From Pseudomonas leptonychotis (GTDB lineage: Bacteria; Pseudomonadota; Gammaproteobacteria; Pseudomonadales; Pseudomonadaceae), in the NCBI RefSeq assembly GCF_004920405.1, contig NZ_RFLV01000001.1, forward strand, positions 1,488,001 to 1,552,000: a stretch of DNA of 64,000 nt, given 5' to 3'. Below, one piece after another: positions 17,554 to 25,907 of this stretch. Within the stretch, counting starts at the first letter, position 1. Every line of letters begins with the position of its first letter. The notes below the pieces were generated by a model. That model had not been told where the DNA came from. It was given only the letters and a program-made list of their open reading frames with translations, and did no database searches. Both the position numbers and the translations under genes were made by a program.

Positions 17554-17834
17554 ACACTGTAATACGTACAGGGTTCTTAGTAGCCATTTTACTTTGCCTA
17601 ACGGCCTGCGGAACTTTTATCGGAAGATCCGAAAGCTCTGCCATAGAGAGTAATTATTACAAAGGAACACAAGGCAATCTGATGTTGCTAGGCCTAAATA
17701 ACAATAACAAAGAAGCCAATGGCGCAACTGTATTCTGCTGGATAACGGTGGTATGCCCAGTAATCACATTAGCGTCACTGCCAATCGACATCTCGATCGA
17801 TACCTTATTACTTCCTTTTGACGCCTTTAATTAA
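17550..17834 (+). CDS. YceK-like small lipoprotein
   Basis: The 94-residue protein starts at a GTG overlapping the DUF4123 stop (GTGA). Residues 1-20 are a lipoprotein signal with lipobox LTAC. The mature part has NLMLLGLNNNNKEANGATVF and a closing ITLASLPIDISIDTLLLPFD, which resembles the YceK/YidQ (DUF1375) outer-membrane lipoproteins. The family role is unknown. Its place between chaperone and immunity candidates suggests it belongs to the lipase module, perhaps as an additional protective lipoprotein. The AT-rich composition matches neighbouring cargo genes rather than the tss core. Confidence 0.65.
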   Translation: MNTVIRTGFLVAILLCLTACGTFIGRSESSAIESNYYKGTQGNLMLLGLNNNNKEANGATVFCWITVVCPVITLASLPIDISIDTLLLPFDAFN

Positions 17835-17842
17835 AACTAACG

Positions 17843-17870
17843 CCTGCCCGATTGCACGGAGTGAGTAGCA
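17843..17870 (+). pseudogene. Remnant of a lipoprotein-gene 3' end serving as ribosome site
   Basis: The stretch CCCGATTGCACGGAGTGA (17848-17865 region) reads Pro-Asp-Cys-Thr-Glu-stop. It matches the last codons of the two complete lipoprotein genes downstream, which both end Pro-Asn-Cys-Thr-Glu-stop (near 18610-18626 and 19465-19481). No matching gene body lies upstream. In all three places the CGGAGT of the Thr-Glu codons lies 8-10 bases before the next ATG and acts as its ribosome site. This looks like the scar of a third, deleted family copy whose tail was kept because the next gene needs it. Confidence 0.6.
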
Positions 17871-18626
17871 ATGAGATTTTCCATTAAGTCACCACACCTT
17901 CGCGCACTTTTATGGCCTGGTTTGCTTGGCCTCTCGCTAAGCGCTTGCAGTTCACTCAGCTCGCTAGCTGGTGAGAGCTTTACTCTGGAAGGCGAGTTGC
18001 CCGCCAACTTCTCACTCAAGGCCCAGGCCCACTATGGCGTGGCTAATGGCTGTGACGGTCGCAGCCAAGCTAAATCATTCGAAAGTGGCTTCCAGAGTGA
18101 TCCGCAGCAGTACCGCTTCACCATCCCGGTCAGCTATCGCGAAGGGCTGTGTGAAATGCGCTTGGCCAGAGTCGGGTTGTTTATCCATGGCCGTTACGGC
18201 GACAAGGACTGGCAGCAAACCTACGACAACGGCGATTTGGTGATCGTCGACAAACTCCCAGAGGGAGCGCCCACTTTTCAGTCCAACGGCACGCTCACCA
18301 AGCAAGCGGAATGCTCATGGTTGTTCAAGTTGAGTACAGCCAAGTCTCGCTTCGGGCAAATAGACAAAATTCTGACCTGCAAAAATGCTGGCGCACACCT
18401 AGTACATACCGAACTCTCAAACAAGGTTGTCAGCCTGAGCTTTCGGGAAAGTGCTGATGAAAGACCATATATGAACGGATTTTGGTTAAAAACCACTATT
18501 GGCTGGAAACCCTGCACTGGTCGCTGGGGAACAGAACTCGAAGAGCTCTGTACAGAGCCACCACAGTTCAAAACCTTCGAAATGAACGGGCGCGCATGTA
18601 CCGTCTACCCAAATTGCACGGAGTAA
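17871..18626 (+). CDS. Lipoprotein A, candidate immunity protein to the lipase effector
   Basis: The 251-residue protein has a lipoprotein signal (LLWPGLLGLSLSAC) and a mature domain of about 225 residues. It contains GESFTLEGELPANFS, six or more cysteines, SWLFKLSTAKSRFG and the tail FKTFEMNGRACTVYPNCTE. It is a clear paralogue of the next gene: ENFTLAGELPADFS, TWLFQISSALARKG and the same CTVYPNCTE tail. Periplasmic lipoproteins are the usual immunity partners (Tli) of T6SS lipases, and the lipase is the second gene downstream. I do not recognise a named family, so the assignment rests on position, localisation and duplication. Confidence 0.65.
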   Translation: MRFSIKSPHLRALLWPGLLGLSLSACSSLSSLAGESFTLEGELPANFSLKAQAHYGVANGCDGRSQAKSFESGFQSDPQQYRFTIPVSYREGLCEMRLARVGLFIHGRYGDKDWQQTYDNGDLVIVDKLPEGAPTFQSNGTLTKQAECSWLFKLSTAKSRFGQIDKILTCKNAGAHLVHTELSNKVVSLSFRESADERPYMNGFWLKTTIGWKPCTGRWGTELEELCTEPPQFKTFEMNGRACTVYPNCTE

Positions 18627-18632
18627 GCAGCG

Positions 18633-19481
18633 ATGAATCAATTAGTGCAAAGGCGCTTTATTAAAACCTTGCTACTTACAAGCATGCTAGTTGGTGGCAG
18701 TGCATGCAGTTCAATTAATGTAGCTGTGCCAGGTTCTGAAAATTTTACTTTGGCTGGTGAATTACCTGCTGATTTTTCTTCAAAAATCACCGCCACCTAC
18801 AACCCCACTCAACGCGAAGGCTGCACGCGCACTTTTTATAGCTATGGGCTTGGCAAAGAAGTTACTGAACTCAATCGGCATTTCGCCATCTTCGAAACCG
18901 AGCGCAATCCTCAACCCCAGCAAATCAAGCAACAAATACCGCTGAGCTACAAGCTGGTGGGTTGCACGTTGCAGTTAGCTTCGGTTGATTTCAAGGTGGT
19001 GGGGCATTACGGCCCTGATCCGGTATTCGACAAGTTCCCTTCCGGTGGCGGTCTGAAGATCTACGACAAGCGCCCAGAGCAAGCACCGCGCTTTCCGGCA
19101 AACGGCACCTTGGAAGTTCGCGGGCTCTGTACTTGGCTATTTCAAATCAGCAGCGCGCTGGCCCGCAAAGGAGGGATTGCAAAGCTTCTTTTCTGCCACG
19201 CAGCCGACGAACAGTGGCAAGTCGCGGAAGAATTTTCAAAACGGCGCGGCATGGGGGTAGCAGTGGTTCGCAACGAACTACCAGGAAAAATCATCAGAAT
19301 GGAATTCCGGGTAAATCCTGAAGAAGAACCGTCTCACGACGACACATGGGTCAAATTCCCTGAGGGCTGGAAACCTTGCCTACCCAAACCGGGCTGGCCT
19401 AATTGCCAGAAGCCTCCAGTTTTCAAGACCTTCAAAATTAAAGGTCGCGAATGCACCGTTTACCCAAATTGCACGGAGTGA
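18633..19481 (+). CDS. Lipoprotein B, paralogue of lipoprotein A, candidate immunity protein
   Basis: The 282-residue lipoprotein has signal FIKTLLLTSMLVGGSAC with the lipobox at GSAC. It shares with its neighbour the opening FTLAGELPADFS, the cysteine pattern, a W-L-F motif near the middle, WKPC, and the terminal FKIKGRECTVYPNCTE. It is longer by an insertion around residues 190-215 (EFSKRRGMGVAVVRNELPG). The gene begins 6 bp after lipoprotein A and stops 6 bp before the lipase gene, so all three are probably cotranslated. The two copies have diverged strongly in the middle, as expected for immunity genes tracking different toxin variants. The role is inferred. Confidence 0.65.
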   Translation: MNQLVQRRFIKTLLLTSMLVGGSACSSINVAVPGSENFTLAGELPADFSSKITATYNPTQREGCTRTFYSYGLGKEVTELNRHFAIFETERNPQPQQIKQQIPLSYKLVGCTLQLASVDFKVVGHYGPDPVFDKFPSGGGLKIYDKRPEQAPRFPANGTLEVRGLCTWLFQISSALARKGGIAKLLFCHAADEQWQVAEEFSKRRGMGVAVVRNELPGKIIRMEFRVNPEEEPSHDDTWVKFPEGWKPCLPKPGWPNCQKPPVFKTFKIKGRECTVYPNCTE

Positions 19482-19487
19482 TCAGGG

Positions 19488-21632
19488 ATGAGTGACTCGG
19501 CTAAAACCAACAAAGTTGAAGCACTGGAGTGTCCATTGCGTGGGCATTGGATCAGCTTCCGCTTGGTTGATGAGCATGGCAACGGGCTACCCTATGCAGG
19601 GTTGCCTTATGTATTGCACGACAGCCAAGGACAAAAGTTTGAGGGAAGCTTGGACAGCGATGGTTTTGCGCGAGTGGGGGGCTTTTATTGCGGCCCTGTA
19701 GTTCTCGACATTTCAGCTCTAGACGCTGGTGATTTAGACCCTTGGTACAAGGTTCTCACCATCAGAAAAGCCTACAAACTCCCACTCACTGCTCTGCAAG
19801 TAGCCGCCGAGCAGTCTCCCACCGGCCCTCGCCGTGCAGATGGAAAAACCTATCTGGCGGAAGAGCGCGCTATGCGAGAAAAGGCCCGCTTTCTTCGGGT
19901 TGAGGTCAGTGACTTTGCCGAAGTCACCTCGCATCTACCGCGCAGCAATAGCGCATGGCATCCACGGCCGTCCGTCACACTTAAACAGAGCGCGGGGCTG
20001 GCGAAAGAACAACTGGGTACTGCTCTAGCACCCAACCAGCACCATGTGCTGGAGGTCAAAGCCTTACGCGCTTATCGGCCATTACTTTCCCTAAGCAAAG
20101 AGTTCAATGCACTGGATGCTTATCAGTTTGCTCTGATGGCAACGCAATCCTATGGCCCCTTCAACCTGCCTCTTGACGAGGATCCGAAGGGCGAAGCAAA
20201 ACCGCCCTATTCGGTTCCCGGCACCCTTGGCCATGTACTGGACACCACGCTGGCGCACTGCGCGGAGCCCGATACCTTTGGCGGCGCAACACCCTACCAC
20301 CTGCTGACCGAGGAAGTGCCCTACTCCAAACGGCTGGAAATTGTGCCCCATGATAATGAGCACTATGCCGGCTTAAGTGAGGAGCGCAGTACACCGCAAG
20401 CCGTGCACTTTCTGCATCAGCCTGCAAATACCTTGCGCGGCACGCTCGGCGAGGCCCAGGCCTTTATCACCCATGATGACCGAATGGTGTTGATCGTTGC
20501 CCGCGGCACTCAGGAACTCGCCGACTGGGTACGCGACGTCAATGCCACTCAAGTGCCTAATGAGGCGGGTGAGGGCCAAGCCCATCATGGTTTTCAGGAG
20601 TCCTTTAAGGCTGTGCGCGATTTTGTGGTGCCCTATCTGGACGCCTTCCATAGAACGCAGAAGATCGTGGTCTGCGGCCATAGCCTGGGAGGGGCCATAG
20701 CGTTGTTAATGGCCGAATGGATAAGAAACAATTGGTCCGAAGACGTGCTGCTCTACACCTATGGCTCCCCACGCGCCGGCGACGAGGCATTTGTAAAAGG
20801 TGCCGGCGCACTGACTCACCACCGTATCGTCAACCACAACGACCTTATCCCCACCGTACCTGCTCCCTGGATGGACACCAAAGGGGCCATGCTATGGCCG
20901 GGTGCCGCCGCCTTGATCGGCGGCTCAACTGGCGTAGGTGCGCTGCTGTTTCTCGCTGGAATGTATAACTTCAGCGGTGACGACTATCAGCACCATGGCC
21001 AGCAATGGCACTTTATGCCGCTGCCGCAGGCCGGTGGACCACCGACGTCTGTACTTTGGAAGCCAGGCTGCGCCGGCATTGAGCAAGCCACTTGCGCCCG
21101 CTACAACTACCTAGCCCTAAAAGGTGATATGCCCGAACGCAATGGTCTGTCCGTCCTGGATCACACGATGCTCGGCGGCTATATCCCGGCGTGCCACGCC
21201 ACATTGCTGCGCTGGCAGGAAAGCCTCAAACGCGGCGGCAGCACCCTCACCAATCTCGAACAGAAGTGGCTATCTGACGAAATCGAGACCTATGGCAAAA
21301 AGTTGCGCCGCTGGAAAAACGTCACTTGGTCGCAATACAAAAATGACCCACGTAATCGCTCCATCCCAACCTGGGATCTGCGCCGGAATTATCAAGAAGC
21401 CAAAGCAGCGATAGAAGAAGACGTCACAGTCGAAATCGACAAGCTGGATATGACGCTTCAGCGGCTGGCGCTGTTGGCGAAGCAACCGATTACGTCCAGC
21501 GCAGTGTACGGCCAAGCGAAGAATCACCTCGAGTTCGAAAAGCTGGTTGCTCACTGGCTAGCGCATAACGAAAACCGAAAGACACCCCAACTAGCACGGA
21601 TACCAGGTCCTAGCAGGCACCAATATGCATGA
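19488..21632 (+). CDS. T6SS class-3 lipase effector (Tle type) with N-terminal TTR-like domain
   Basis: The 714-residue protein has no signal peptide. Residues about 20-75 (FRLVDEHGNGLPYAGLPYVL, then an SLDSDGFARVGGFYCGP stretch) resemble a transthyretin-like loading domain. The catalytic part is a class-3 lipase fold: the nucleophile motif is GHSLGG at 397-402 with Ser399, followed by LLYTYGSPRAGDEAFV and NHNDLIPTVPAPW, which supplies the likely catalytic Asp. The C-terminal 200 residues are helical. T6SS lipases degrade membrane phospholipids of rival cells from the periplasm. The VgrG, DUF4123 chaperone and tandem lipoproteins upstream complete the module. I cannot place it firmly in one Tle subfamily. 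Confidence 0.85.
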   Translation: MSDSAKTNKVEALECPLRGHWISFRLVDEHGNGLPYAGLPYVLHDSQGQKFEGSLDSDGFARVGGFYCGPVVLDISALDAGDLDPWYKVLTIRKAYKLPLTALQVAAEQSPTGPRRADGKTYLAEERAMREKARFLRVEVSDFAEVTSHLPRSNSAWHPRPSVTLKQSAGLAKEQLGTALAPNQHHVLEVKALRAYRPLLSLSKEFNALDAYQFALMATQSYGPFNLPLDEDPKGEAKPPYSVPGTLGHVLDTTLAHCAEPDTFGGATPYHLLTEEVPYSKRLEIVPHDNEHYAGLSEERSTPQAVHFLHQPANTLRGTLGEAQAFITHDDRMVLIVARGTQELADWVRDVNATQVPNEAGEGQAHHGFQESFKAVRDFVVPYLDAFHRTQKIVVCGHSLGGAIALLMAEWIRNNWSEDVLLYTYGSPRAGDEAFVKGAGALTHHRIVNHNDLIPTVPAPWMDTKGAMLWPGAAALIGGSTGVGALLFLAGMYNFSGDDYQHHGQQWHFMPLPQAGGPPTSVLWKPGCAGIEQATCARYNYLALKGDMPERNGLSVLDHTMLGGYIPACHATLLRWQESLKRGGSTLTNLEQKWLSDEIETYGKKLRRWKNVTWSQYKNDPRNRSIPTWDLRRNYQEAKAAIEEDVTVEIDKLDMTLQRLALLAKQPITSSAVYGQAKNHLEFEKLVAHWLAHNENRKTPQLARIPGPSRHQYA

Positions 21633-21853
21633 CTCTAGTGACTTCACCACTGCATACACACCAGGGGCATCGGTGAATGCCAGCACAACCTCAACGCTCA
21701 CAGCTCCCAGTTTCGAGAACTCATCCGCCATTTTTATGAACCAGGTCACCTGACAAAGCTCTGTCTTGCATTTCAATGCCCGCCCACAAGCAGCACTTTG
21801 CCACTACAACGGTGACTACCGTTGCCATTCACGCTTTCAAGGAGGAAATCCGC

Positions 21854-21985
21854 GTGCCTAAACGCTATTACGCTCTCGCTCTTCTCGCAGCCCTATGCCT
21901 CTCCGCCTGCAGCGGTAATTACAAATTCAGCGACGACGAATACCGCCCGCTGGGCGACCCGCAAGCTCAAACCCGCGGCAACTGA
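21854..21985 (+). CDS. Small T6SS-linked lipoprotein OrfX (PA1664-like)
   Basis: With GTG 21854 as start (GGAGG at 21841-21845) this is a 43-residue peptide: signal PKRYYALALLAALCLSAC with lipobox LSAC, then a 24-residue mature tail SGNYKFSDDEYRPLGDPQA. The frame continues upstream to 21776, but the ribosome site and signal sequence favour the short form. It sits immediately before the FHA gene, where the P. aeruginosa H2 cluster carries orfX. The function is not known. The 221 bp upstream (21633-21853) hold no convincing gene and may contain a promoter for the second half of the cluster. Confidence 0.7.
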   Translation: MPKRYYALALLAALCLSACSGNYKFSDDEYRPLGDPQAQTRGN

Positions 21986-22004
21986 CCGCAAGGAGTAAAA
22001 CACC

Positions 22005-23201
22005 ATGGAACTGGTCTTCGATGTGGTCAGTGCACAGCAGTTCGTGCCAGGTCTATTGACCACCAAAACCTTCAAACAGGCCGGCGGCATTATTGGTCGG
22101 GCGGAGGAATGCGACTGGGTGATTCCGGATCGCAAGCGCGTGTTGTCCAGTCGGCATGCCGAGGTGAGCTATCGCAATGGCTCCTTCTTCCTGACCGATA
22201 CCAGCAGCAACGGTATTCAGCTGAAAGACAGTGGCGCCAGCCTGCGCAAGGGCGAGGCCCAGCGTATCGAGCACGGCAGCGTGTATTGCTTCGGTGACTT
22301 TGAGCTGCGCGCGCGGCTGATTCAGGACCCAGCGCTGTTCGCCGGCGATATCGGCCGCTCGCAACCTGCCGGCAGCATCATTCCGGATGACGCCTTTCTC
22401 GATCTTGACCCTATGACTGCGCTCGATCAGCAGGAGCGTGTGTACGCTCAGGTCGATGACCTGACGGCCGTGTTGCAGCCGCACAACGTGCATGCCCAGC
22501 AACGCGACTACGCGCAGATCGATGAAGAAAACCTGCTGGTCCCGGAGCTGATTGCACCGCCGGTAATCACCCAGCCCAAGCCCGCGCCAGCACCGGTGCG
22601 CCTGCCGCCCACCTTCTGGGAAAAATTTGGCGAAGCACTCGGCGTTAAGCTGGATGACCTCGACGATGACGCCCGCGAAGCCTTGGCCTTGAATGCAGCC
22701 AAGCTGCTCAAGCAGAGCGTCGGCAGCTTGCAACAGAGCCTACGCACCCGCAGCGAGCTGAAAAACGAGCTGCGCCTGGCCCTGACCACGGTGCAAAGTG
22801 CCGGCAATAACCCACTGAAACACAGCACCGACAGCAGCGAGGCATTAACCACCTTGTTGCGCGGCGGCAAGGCTGGGCAACTCAGTGCCGAGCAAACCAT
22901 CAGTCGCAGTTTCCGTGATTTGCAGGCGCATCAAGTGGCACTGCTGGCCGCCAGTCGCGCGGCCGTCAAGGGCATGTTCGAGCAGCTGTCACCGGAGCAA
23001 CTGAGCCTGCGTTTCGAGCGCGAAGGCCGTAAGCCGCTGATCGCCACCGCTGGCAGTCGCTGGCGCGCCTACCGTCGCCTGCACAGTGCGCTGGAACAGA
23101 ACGACGACTGGAGTGACCGCCTGTTCGCCCGTGACTTCGCCCACACCTATGAAGAACAGGTCCGCCTGATCGCCACCCTCAACACCGATGTTCAAGGATG
23201 A
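22005..23201 (+). CDS. tagH: T6SS FHA-domain protein (TagH/Fha2)
   Basis: The 398-residue protein carries an N-terminal FHA domain (about 5-105): GGIIGRAEECDWVIPDRKR, then SSRHAEVSYRNGSFFLTD and SSNGIQLKD, the phosphothreonine-binding core (Arg, Ser-x-x-His and Asn-Gly). A proline/alanine-rich linker leads to a C-terminal helical domain (about 195-398) typical of TagH. FHA proteins bind phosphothreonine on partners, here probably substrates of the kinase at 30185 and phosphatase at 29443, to control assembly. The stop overlaps the tssJ start (ATGA). Confidence 0.92.
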   Translation: MELVFDVVSAQQFVPGLLTTKTFKQAGGIIGRAEECDWVIPDRKRVLSSRHAEVSYRNGSFFLTDTSSNGIQLKDSGASLRKGEAQRIEHGSVYCFGDFELRARLIQDPALFAGDIGRSQPAGSIIPDDAFLDLDPMTALDQQERVYAQVDDLTAVLQPHNVHAQQRDYAQIDEENLLVPELIAPPVITQPKPAPAPVRLPPTFWEKFGEALGVKLDDLDDDAREALALNAAKLLKQSVGSLQQSLRTRSELKNELRLALTTVQSAGNNPLKHSTDSSEALTTLLRGGKAGQLSAEQTISRSFRDLQAHQVALLAASRAAVKGMFEQLSPEQLSLRFEREGRKPLIATAGSRWRAYRRLHSALEQNDDWSDRLFARDFAHTYEEQVRLIATLNTDVQG

Positions 23202-23689
23202 TCACCATGCACCGCTTGCTTCCCCTGGCCCTGTTGGCCGCCCTACTCAGCCTGACCGGTTGCGCGGCACTGTCGCCCTATTCGGACATGACCAAGCTCG
23301 ACCTGACCCTCAACGGCAGCGATGAGCTGAACCCGGACCTCAATGGCCGCCCTTCGCCGATTGTGCTGCGCCTGGTCGAGCTGAAGCACCCGGTGTCCTT
23401 TGAAACGGCCGATTTCTTCTCACTGTATCAACGCCCAAAAGAAGCTTTGTCTCCGGACATGGTGGTGCTCGAGGAGCTGGAACTGCGCCCCGGCGAGCAG
23501 CGCAAGCTGAAGCTCTCGGTACAGCCGGGCAGCCGCTATGTCGGTGTATTGGCCGCCTACCGCGACCTGCCGGAAAGCAACTGGCGCACAGTGATTTCGC
23601 TCAACGAGCAGGAGCACAACTACAGCGTCATCACCTTGGATGCCAAAGGTATTCAAGCCCCGGATAAAGCCGACAAGGATGAGGACTAA
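23198..23689 (+). CDS. tssJ: T6SS outer-membrane lipoprotein TssJ
   Basis: The 163-residue lipoprotein has signal HRLLPLALLAALLSLTGC (lipobox LTGC). The mature beta-sandwich is typical: LTLNGSDELNPDLNGRPSPI, then VLRLVELKHPVSFETADFFS, LELRPGEQRKLKL and GVLAAYRDLPESNWR. TssJ anchors the TssL-TssM membrane complex to the outer membrane by binding the periplasmic end of TssM. The ATG overlaps the fha stop. ATG 23207 is a possible internal start that would shorten the signal by three residues. tssK starts 3 bp after its stop. Confidence 0.95.
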   Translation: MITMHRLLPLALLAALLSLTGCAALSPYSDMTKLDLTLNGSDELNPDLNGRPSPIVLRLVELKHPVSFETADFFSLYQRPKEALSPDMVVLEELELRPGEQRKLKLSVQPGSRYVGVLAAYRDLPESNWRTVISLNEQEHNYSVITLDAKGIQAPDKADKDED

Positions 23690-23692
23690 GCC

Positions 23693-25024
23693 ATGGCCAT
23701 GCATAAAGTGGTCTGGCAGGAAGGCATGCTGCTGCGCCCGCAGCACTTCCAGCAGAACGACCGTTACTACGATTACCAGCTGAAAACCCGCACGCAGAAG
23801 CTCGACAGCTACGCCTGGGGCTTTTTCGAGCTGGAGATCGACCGCCAGTTCCTCAACATGGGCAAGCTGGTGGTGAGCAAGGCCAGCGGCATCCTGCCCG
23901 ACGGCACCCTGTTCGATATCGGCGCCGAGCGTGAGCCGCTGGCCCTCGACGTGCCGCCGAATACCGGCAACACCCCGGTGTACCTGGCCCTGCCATTGGT
24001 CACCGGCAACCATATCGAAAGCCGTCGCCCGGAACAGCAGGACGTACTGGCACGCTTTACCGCATTCGATGAAGAAGTGGCCGATTCCAACGCCGGCGAC
24101 AGCGCATCGAGCCAGGTCAGCTGCGGCCGCCCGGATTTCCGCTTGCTGCTGGGTGAACACCAGAGCGACCAGGCCTACGTCAAACTGCAACTGTGCGATG
24201 TGCTCGACACCACCCCGGACGGGGTGATCAGCATTGACCCAGAGTTCATCCCCACTTACGTCAACTTCCAGGCTTCCGGCTACCTGCTCAGCTGCCTGAA
24301 AGAAGTGATCAGCATGCTCGCCCATCGCGGTGACATCCTCGCCGAGCGGATTCGCGCCACCGGCAAGGTCGGCGGCGCCGAAGTCGGCGACTTCATGATG
24401 CTGCAGCTGATCAACCGCTTTGAGCCTGTGCTGCGCCATTACCTGGGTATCGAGCAGGTGCACCCGGAGCAGATCTACCGCGAGTTGCTTGGCCTGCTTG
24501 GCGAGTTGGCGACCTTCTCCAGCGAAATCAAGCGCCCGCGCCTGGAAGGCCGTTACCTGCACAGCGACCAGGGCACCAGCTTCCGCAAACTGATGGATGC
24601 GATTCGCCAAGTGCTGTCGATGGTGCTGGAACAGCACGCCATCGAAATGCTCCTGCAACAGCGTCAGTACGGCATTCAGGTATCGCCGCTACACGACCAC
24701 AAGTTGCTCGCCACCTCCACCTTCGTTCTCGCGGCCAGTGCCCAATGCGACTCGGAAGAGCTGCGCAACCGCCTGCCGGCGCACCTCAAGGTCGGCCCAG
24801 TGGAGCAGATTCGCCAGCTGGTCAACCTGCACCTGCCAGGCATCAAGGTCAAACCGATGCCCGTGGCGCCACGGCAGATCCCCTTCCACTCGGGCAAAAC
24901 CTATTTCGCCCTGGAACTGGGCTCCGAAGACCTGGCGCAGCTGGAACGCTCCGGCGGCTTCGCTTTCCACGTGTCCGGCGAGTTCTCCGGGCTTGAGATG
25001 AAATTCTGGGCGATCAGGAACTGA
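23693..25024 (+). CDS. tssK: T6SS baseplate protein TssK
   Basis: The 443-residue protein opens with the family signature VVWQEGMLLRPQHFQQNDRY (residues 5-24) and ends with GGFAFHVSGEFSGLEMKFWA, both diagnostic for TssK/VasE. TssK trimers connect the baseplate wedges to the membrane complex through TssL and TssM. Length is normal and nothing is missing. The start lies 3 bp after tssJ and the stop 1 bp before tssL, which shows tight coupling of the membrane-complex genes. Confidence 0.97.
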   Translation: MAMHKVVWQEGMLLRPQHFQQNDRYYDYQLKTRTQKLDSYAWGFFELEIDRQFLNMGKLVVSKASGILPDGTLFDIGAEREPLALDVPPNTGNTPVYLALPLVTGNHIESRRPEQQDVLARFTAFDEEVADSNAGDSASSQVSCGRPDFRLLLGEHQSDQAYVKLQLCDVLDTTPDGVISIDPEFIPTYVNFQASGYLLSCLKEVISMLAHRGDILAERIRATGKVGGAEVGDFMMLQLINRFEPVLRHYLGIEQVHPEQIYRELLGLLGELATFSSEIKRPRLEGRYLHSDQGTSFRKLMDAIRQVLSMVLEQHAIEMLLQQRQYGIQVSPLHDHKLLATSTFVLAASAQCDSEELRNRLPAHLKVGPVEQIRQLVNLHLPGIKVKPMPVAPRQIPFHSGKTYFALELGSEDLAQLERSGGFAFHVSGEFSGLEMKFWAIRN

Positions 25025-25025
25025 T

Positions 25026-25907
25026 ATGACTACCAAGGAAATGGAATACGGTCAGGACGACAAAACCGTCATCCTCAACCGTAAAGGTGATGCCCCAGCG
25101 CACAGCCCGCTGACCGATTTTGCCGCACCGCCGAAGTTCGAACAGCTGGAAGAGCGGATGATCTACGCCGCGCGTTTGCGCCCGGCCGAGAGCTTCAATA
25201 TCAGCCTCAATCCACTGGTTGCGGCCGCGGCTACTTTGCTTTCGGAAGTGGTGCGGCTCAAGCACAGCTTCGACAGTGAGGACATGCACGCGCTTAACCA
25301 GCGTCTGGCCAGCGCTATCAAGTTGTTCGAGCACCGCGCCCTGCACGAAGGCGCAGAAAGCAGCCAAGTGATGGCTGCCCGCTACGTGCTCTGCACCGTG
25401 GTCGATGAGGCCGTGGTGACCACCGCCTGGGGCAACGAGAGCGAGTGGTCGCAGATGAGCCTGCTGTCGAGCTTTCACAATGAAACCTTCGGTGGTGAGA
25501 AGTTCTTCCAACTGCTCGAGCGCCTGTCGCGCAACCCGGTCAAACACCTGCCGATGCTCGAGCTGATGTACCTGTGCCTATCGCTCGGCTTCGAGGGCAA
25601 GTACCGCGTACTGCCACGCGGCATGCTCGAACTGGAAGCAGTACGCGACAGCCTCTATCGGCAGATTCGGCAGATGCGCGGTGACGTGCCGCGCGAAGTC
25701 TCGCCGCACTGGCAAGGCCTGAAAGACACCCGCCGGCGCCTGGTGCGCATCGTGCCGTGGTGGCTGGTGGCATTGTTCACAGTGGTTTGCCTGGTGGTGA
25801 TGTATGGCGGTTTCGCCTGGGTACTGGGCGAGCAACGCGAAACGATTTTGCAGCCGTACGAGCAACTTGACCCGTCCGCGGGTGCATTCATGGATGAGAC
25901 GAAATGA
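25026..25907 (+). CDS. tssL: T6SS inner-membrane protein TssL (DotU)
   Basis: The 293-residue protein has a cytoplasmic helical domain with the DotU blocks NPLVAAAATLLSEVVRLKHS, then VLCTVVDEAVVTTAWG and FEGKYRVLPRG. One C-terminal membrane segment follows at about 243-267 (WWLVALFTVVCLVVMYGGF). No peptidoglycan-binding OmpA domain follows, so it is the short form as in H2-type systems. TssL joins TssM in the inner-membrane core. The stop overlaps the tssM start (ATGA). Confidence 0.96.
   Translation: MTTKEMEYGQDDKTVILNRKGDAPAHSPLTDFAAPPKFEQLEERMIYAARLRPAESFNISLNPLVAAAATLLSEVVRLKHSFDSEDMHALNQRLASAIKLFEHRALHEGAESSQVMAARYVLCTVVDEAVVTTAWGNESEWSQMSLLSSFHNETFGGEKFFQLLERLSRNPVKHLPMLELMYLCLSLGFEGKYRVLPRGMLELEAVRDSLYRQIRQMRGDVPREVSPHWQGLKDTRRRLVRIVPWWLVALFTVVCLVVMYGGFAWVLGEQRETILQPYEQLDPSAGAFMDETK

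Noticed and set aside
21591..21776. A 61-codon minus-strand frame in the gap before the small lipoprotein gene
   Set aside because: It overlaps the lipase gene end, has no ribosome site, and no related protein is recognised; it could be a relic but evidence is too thin.
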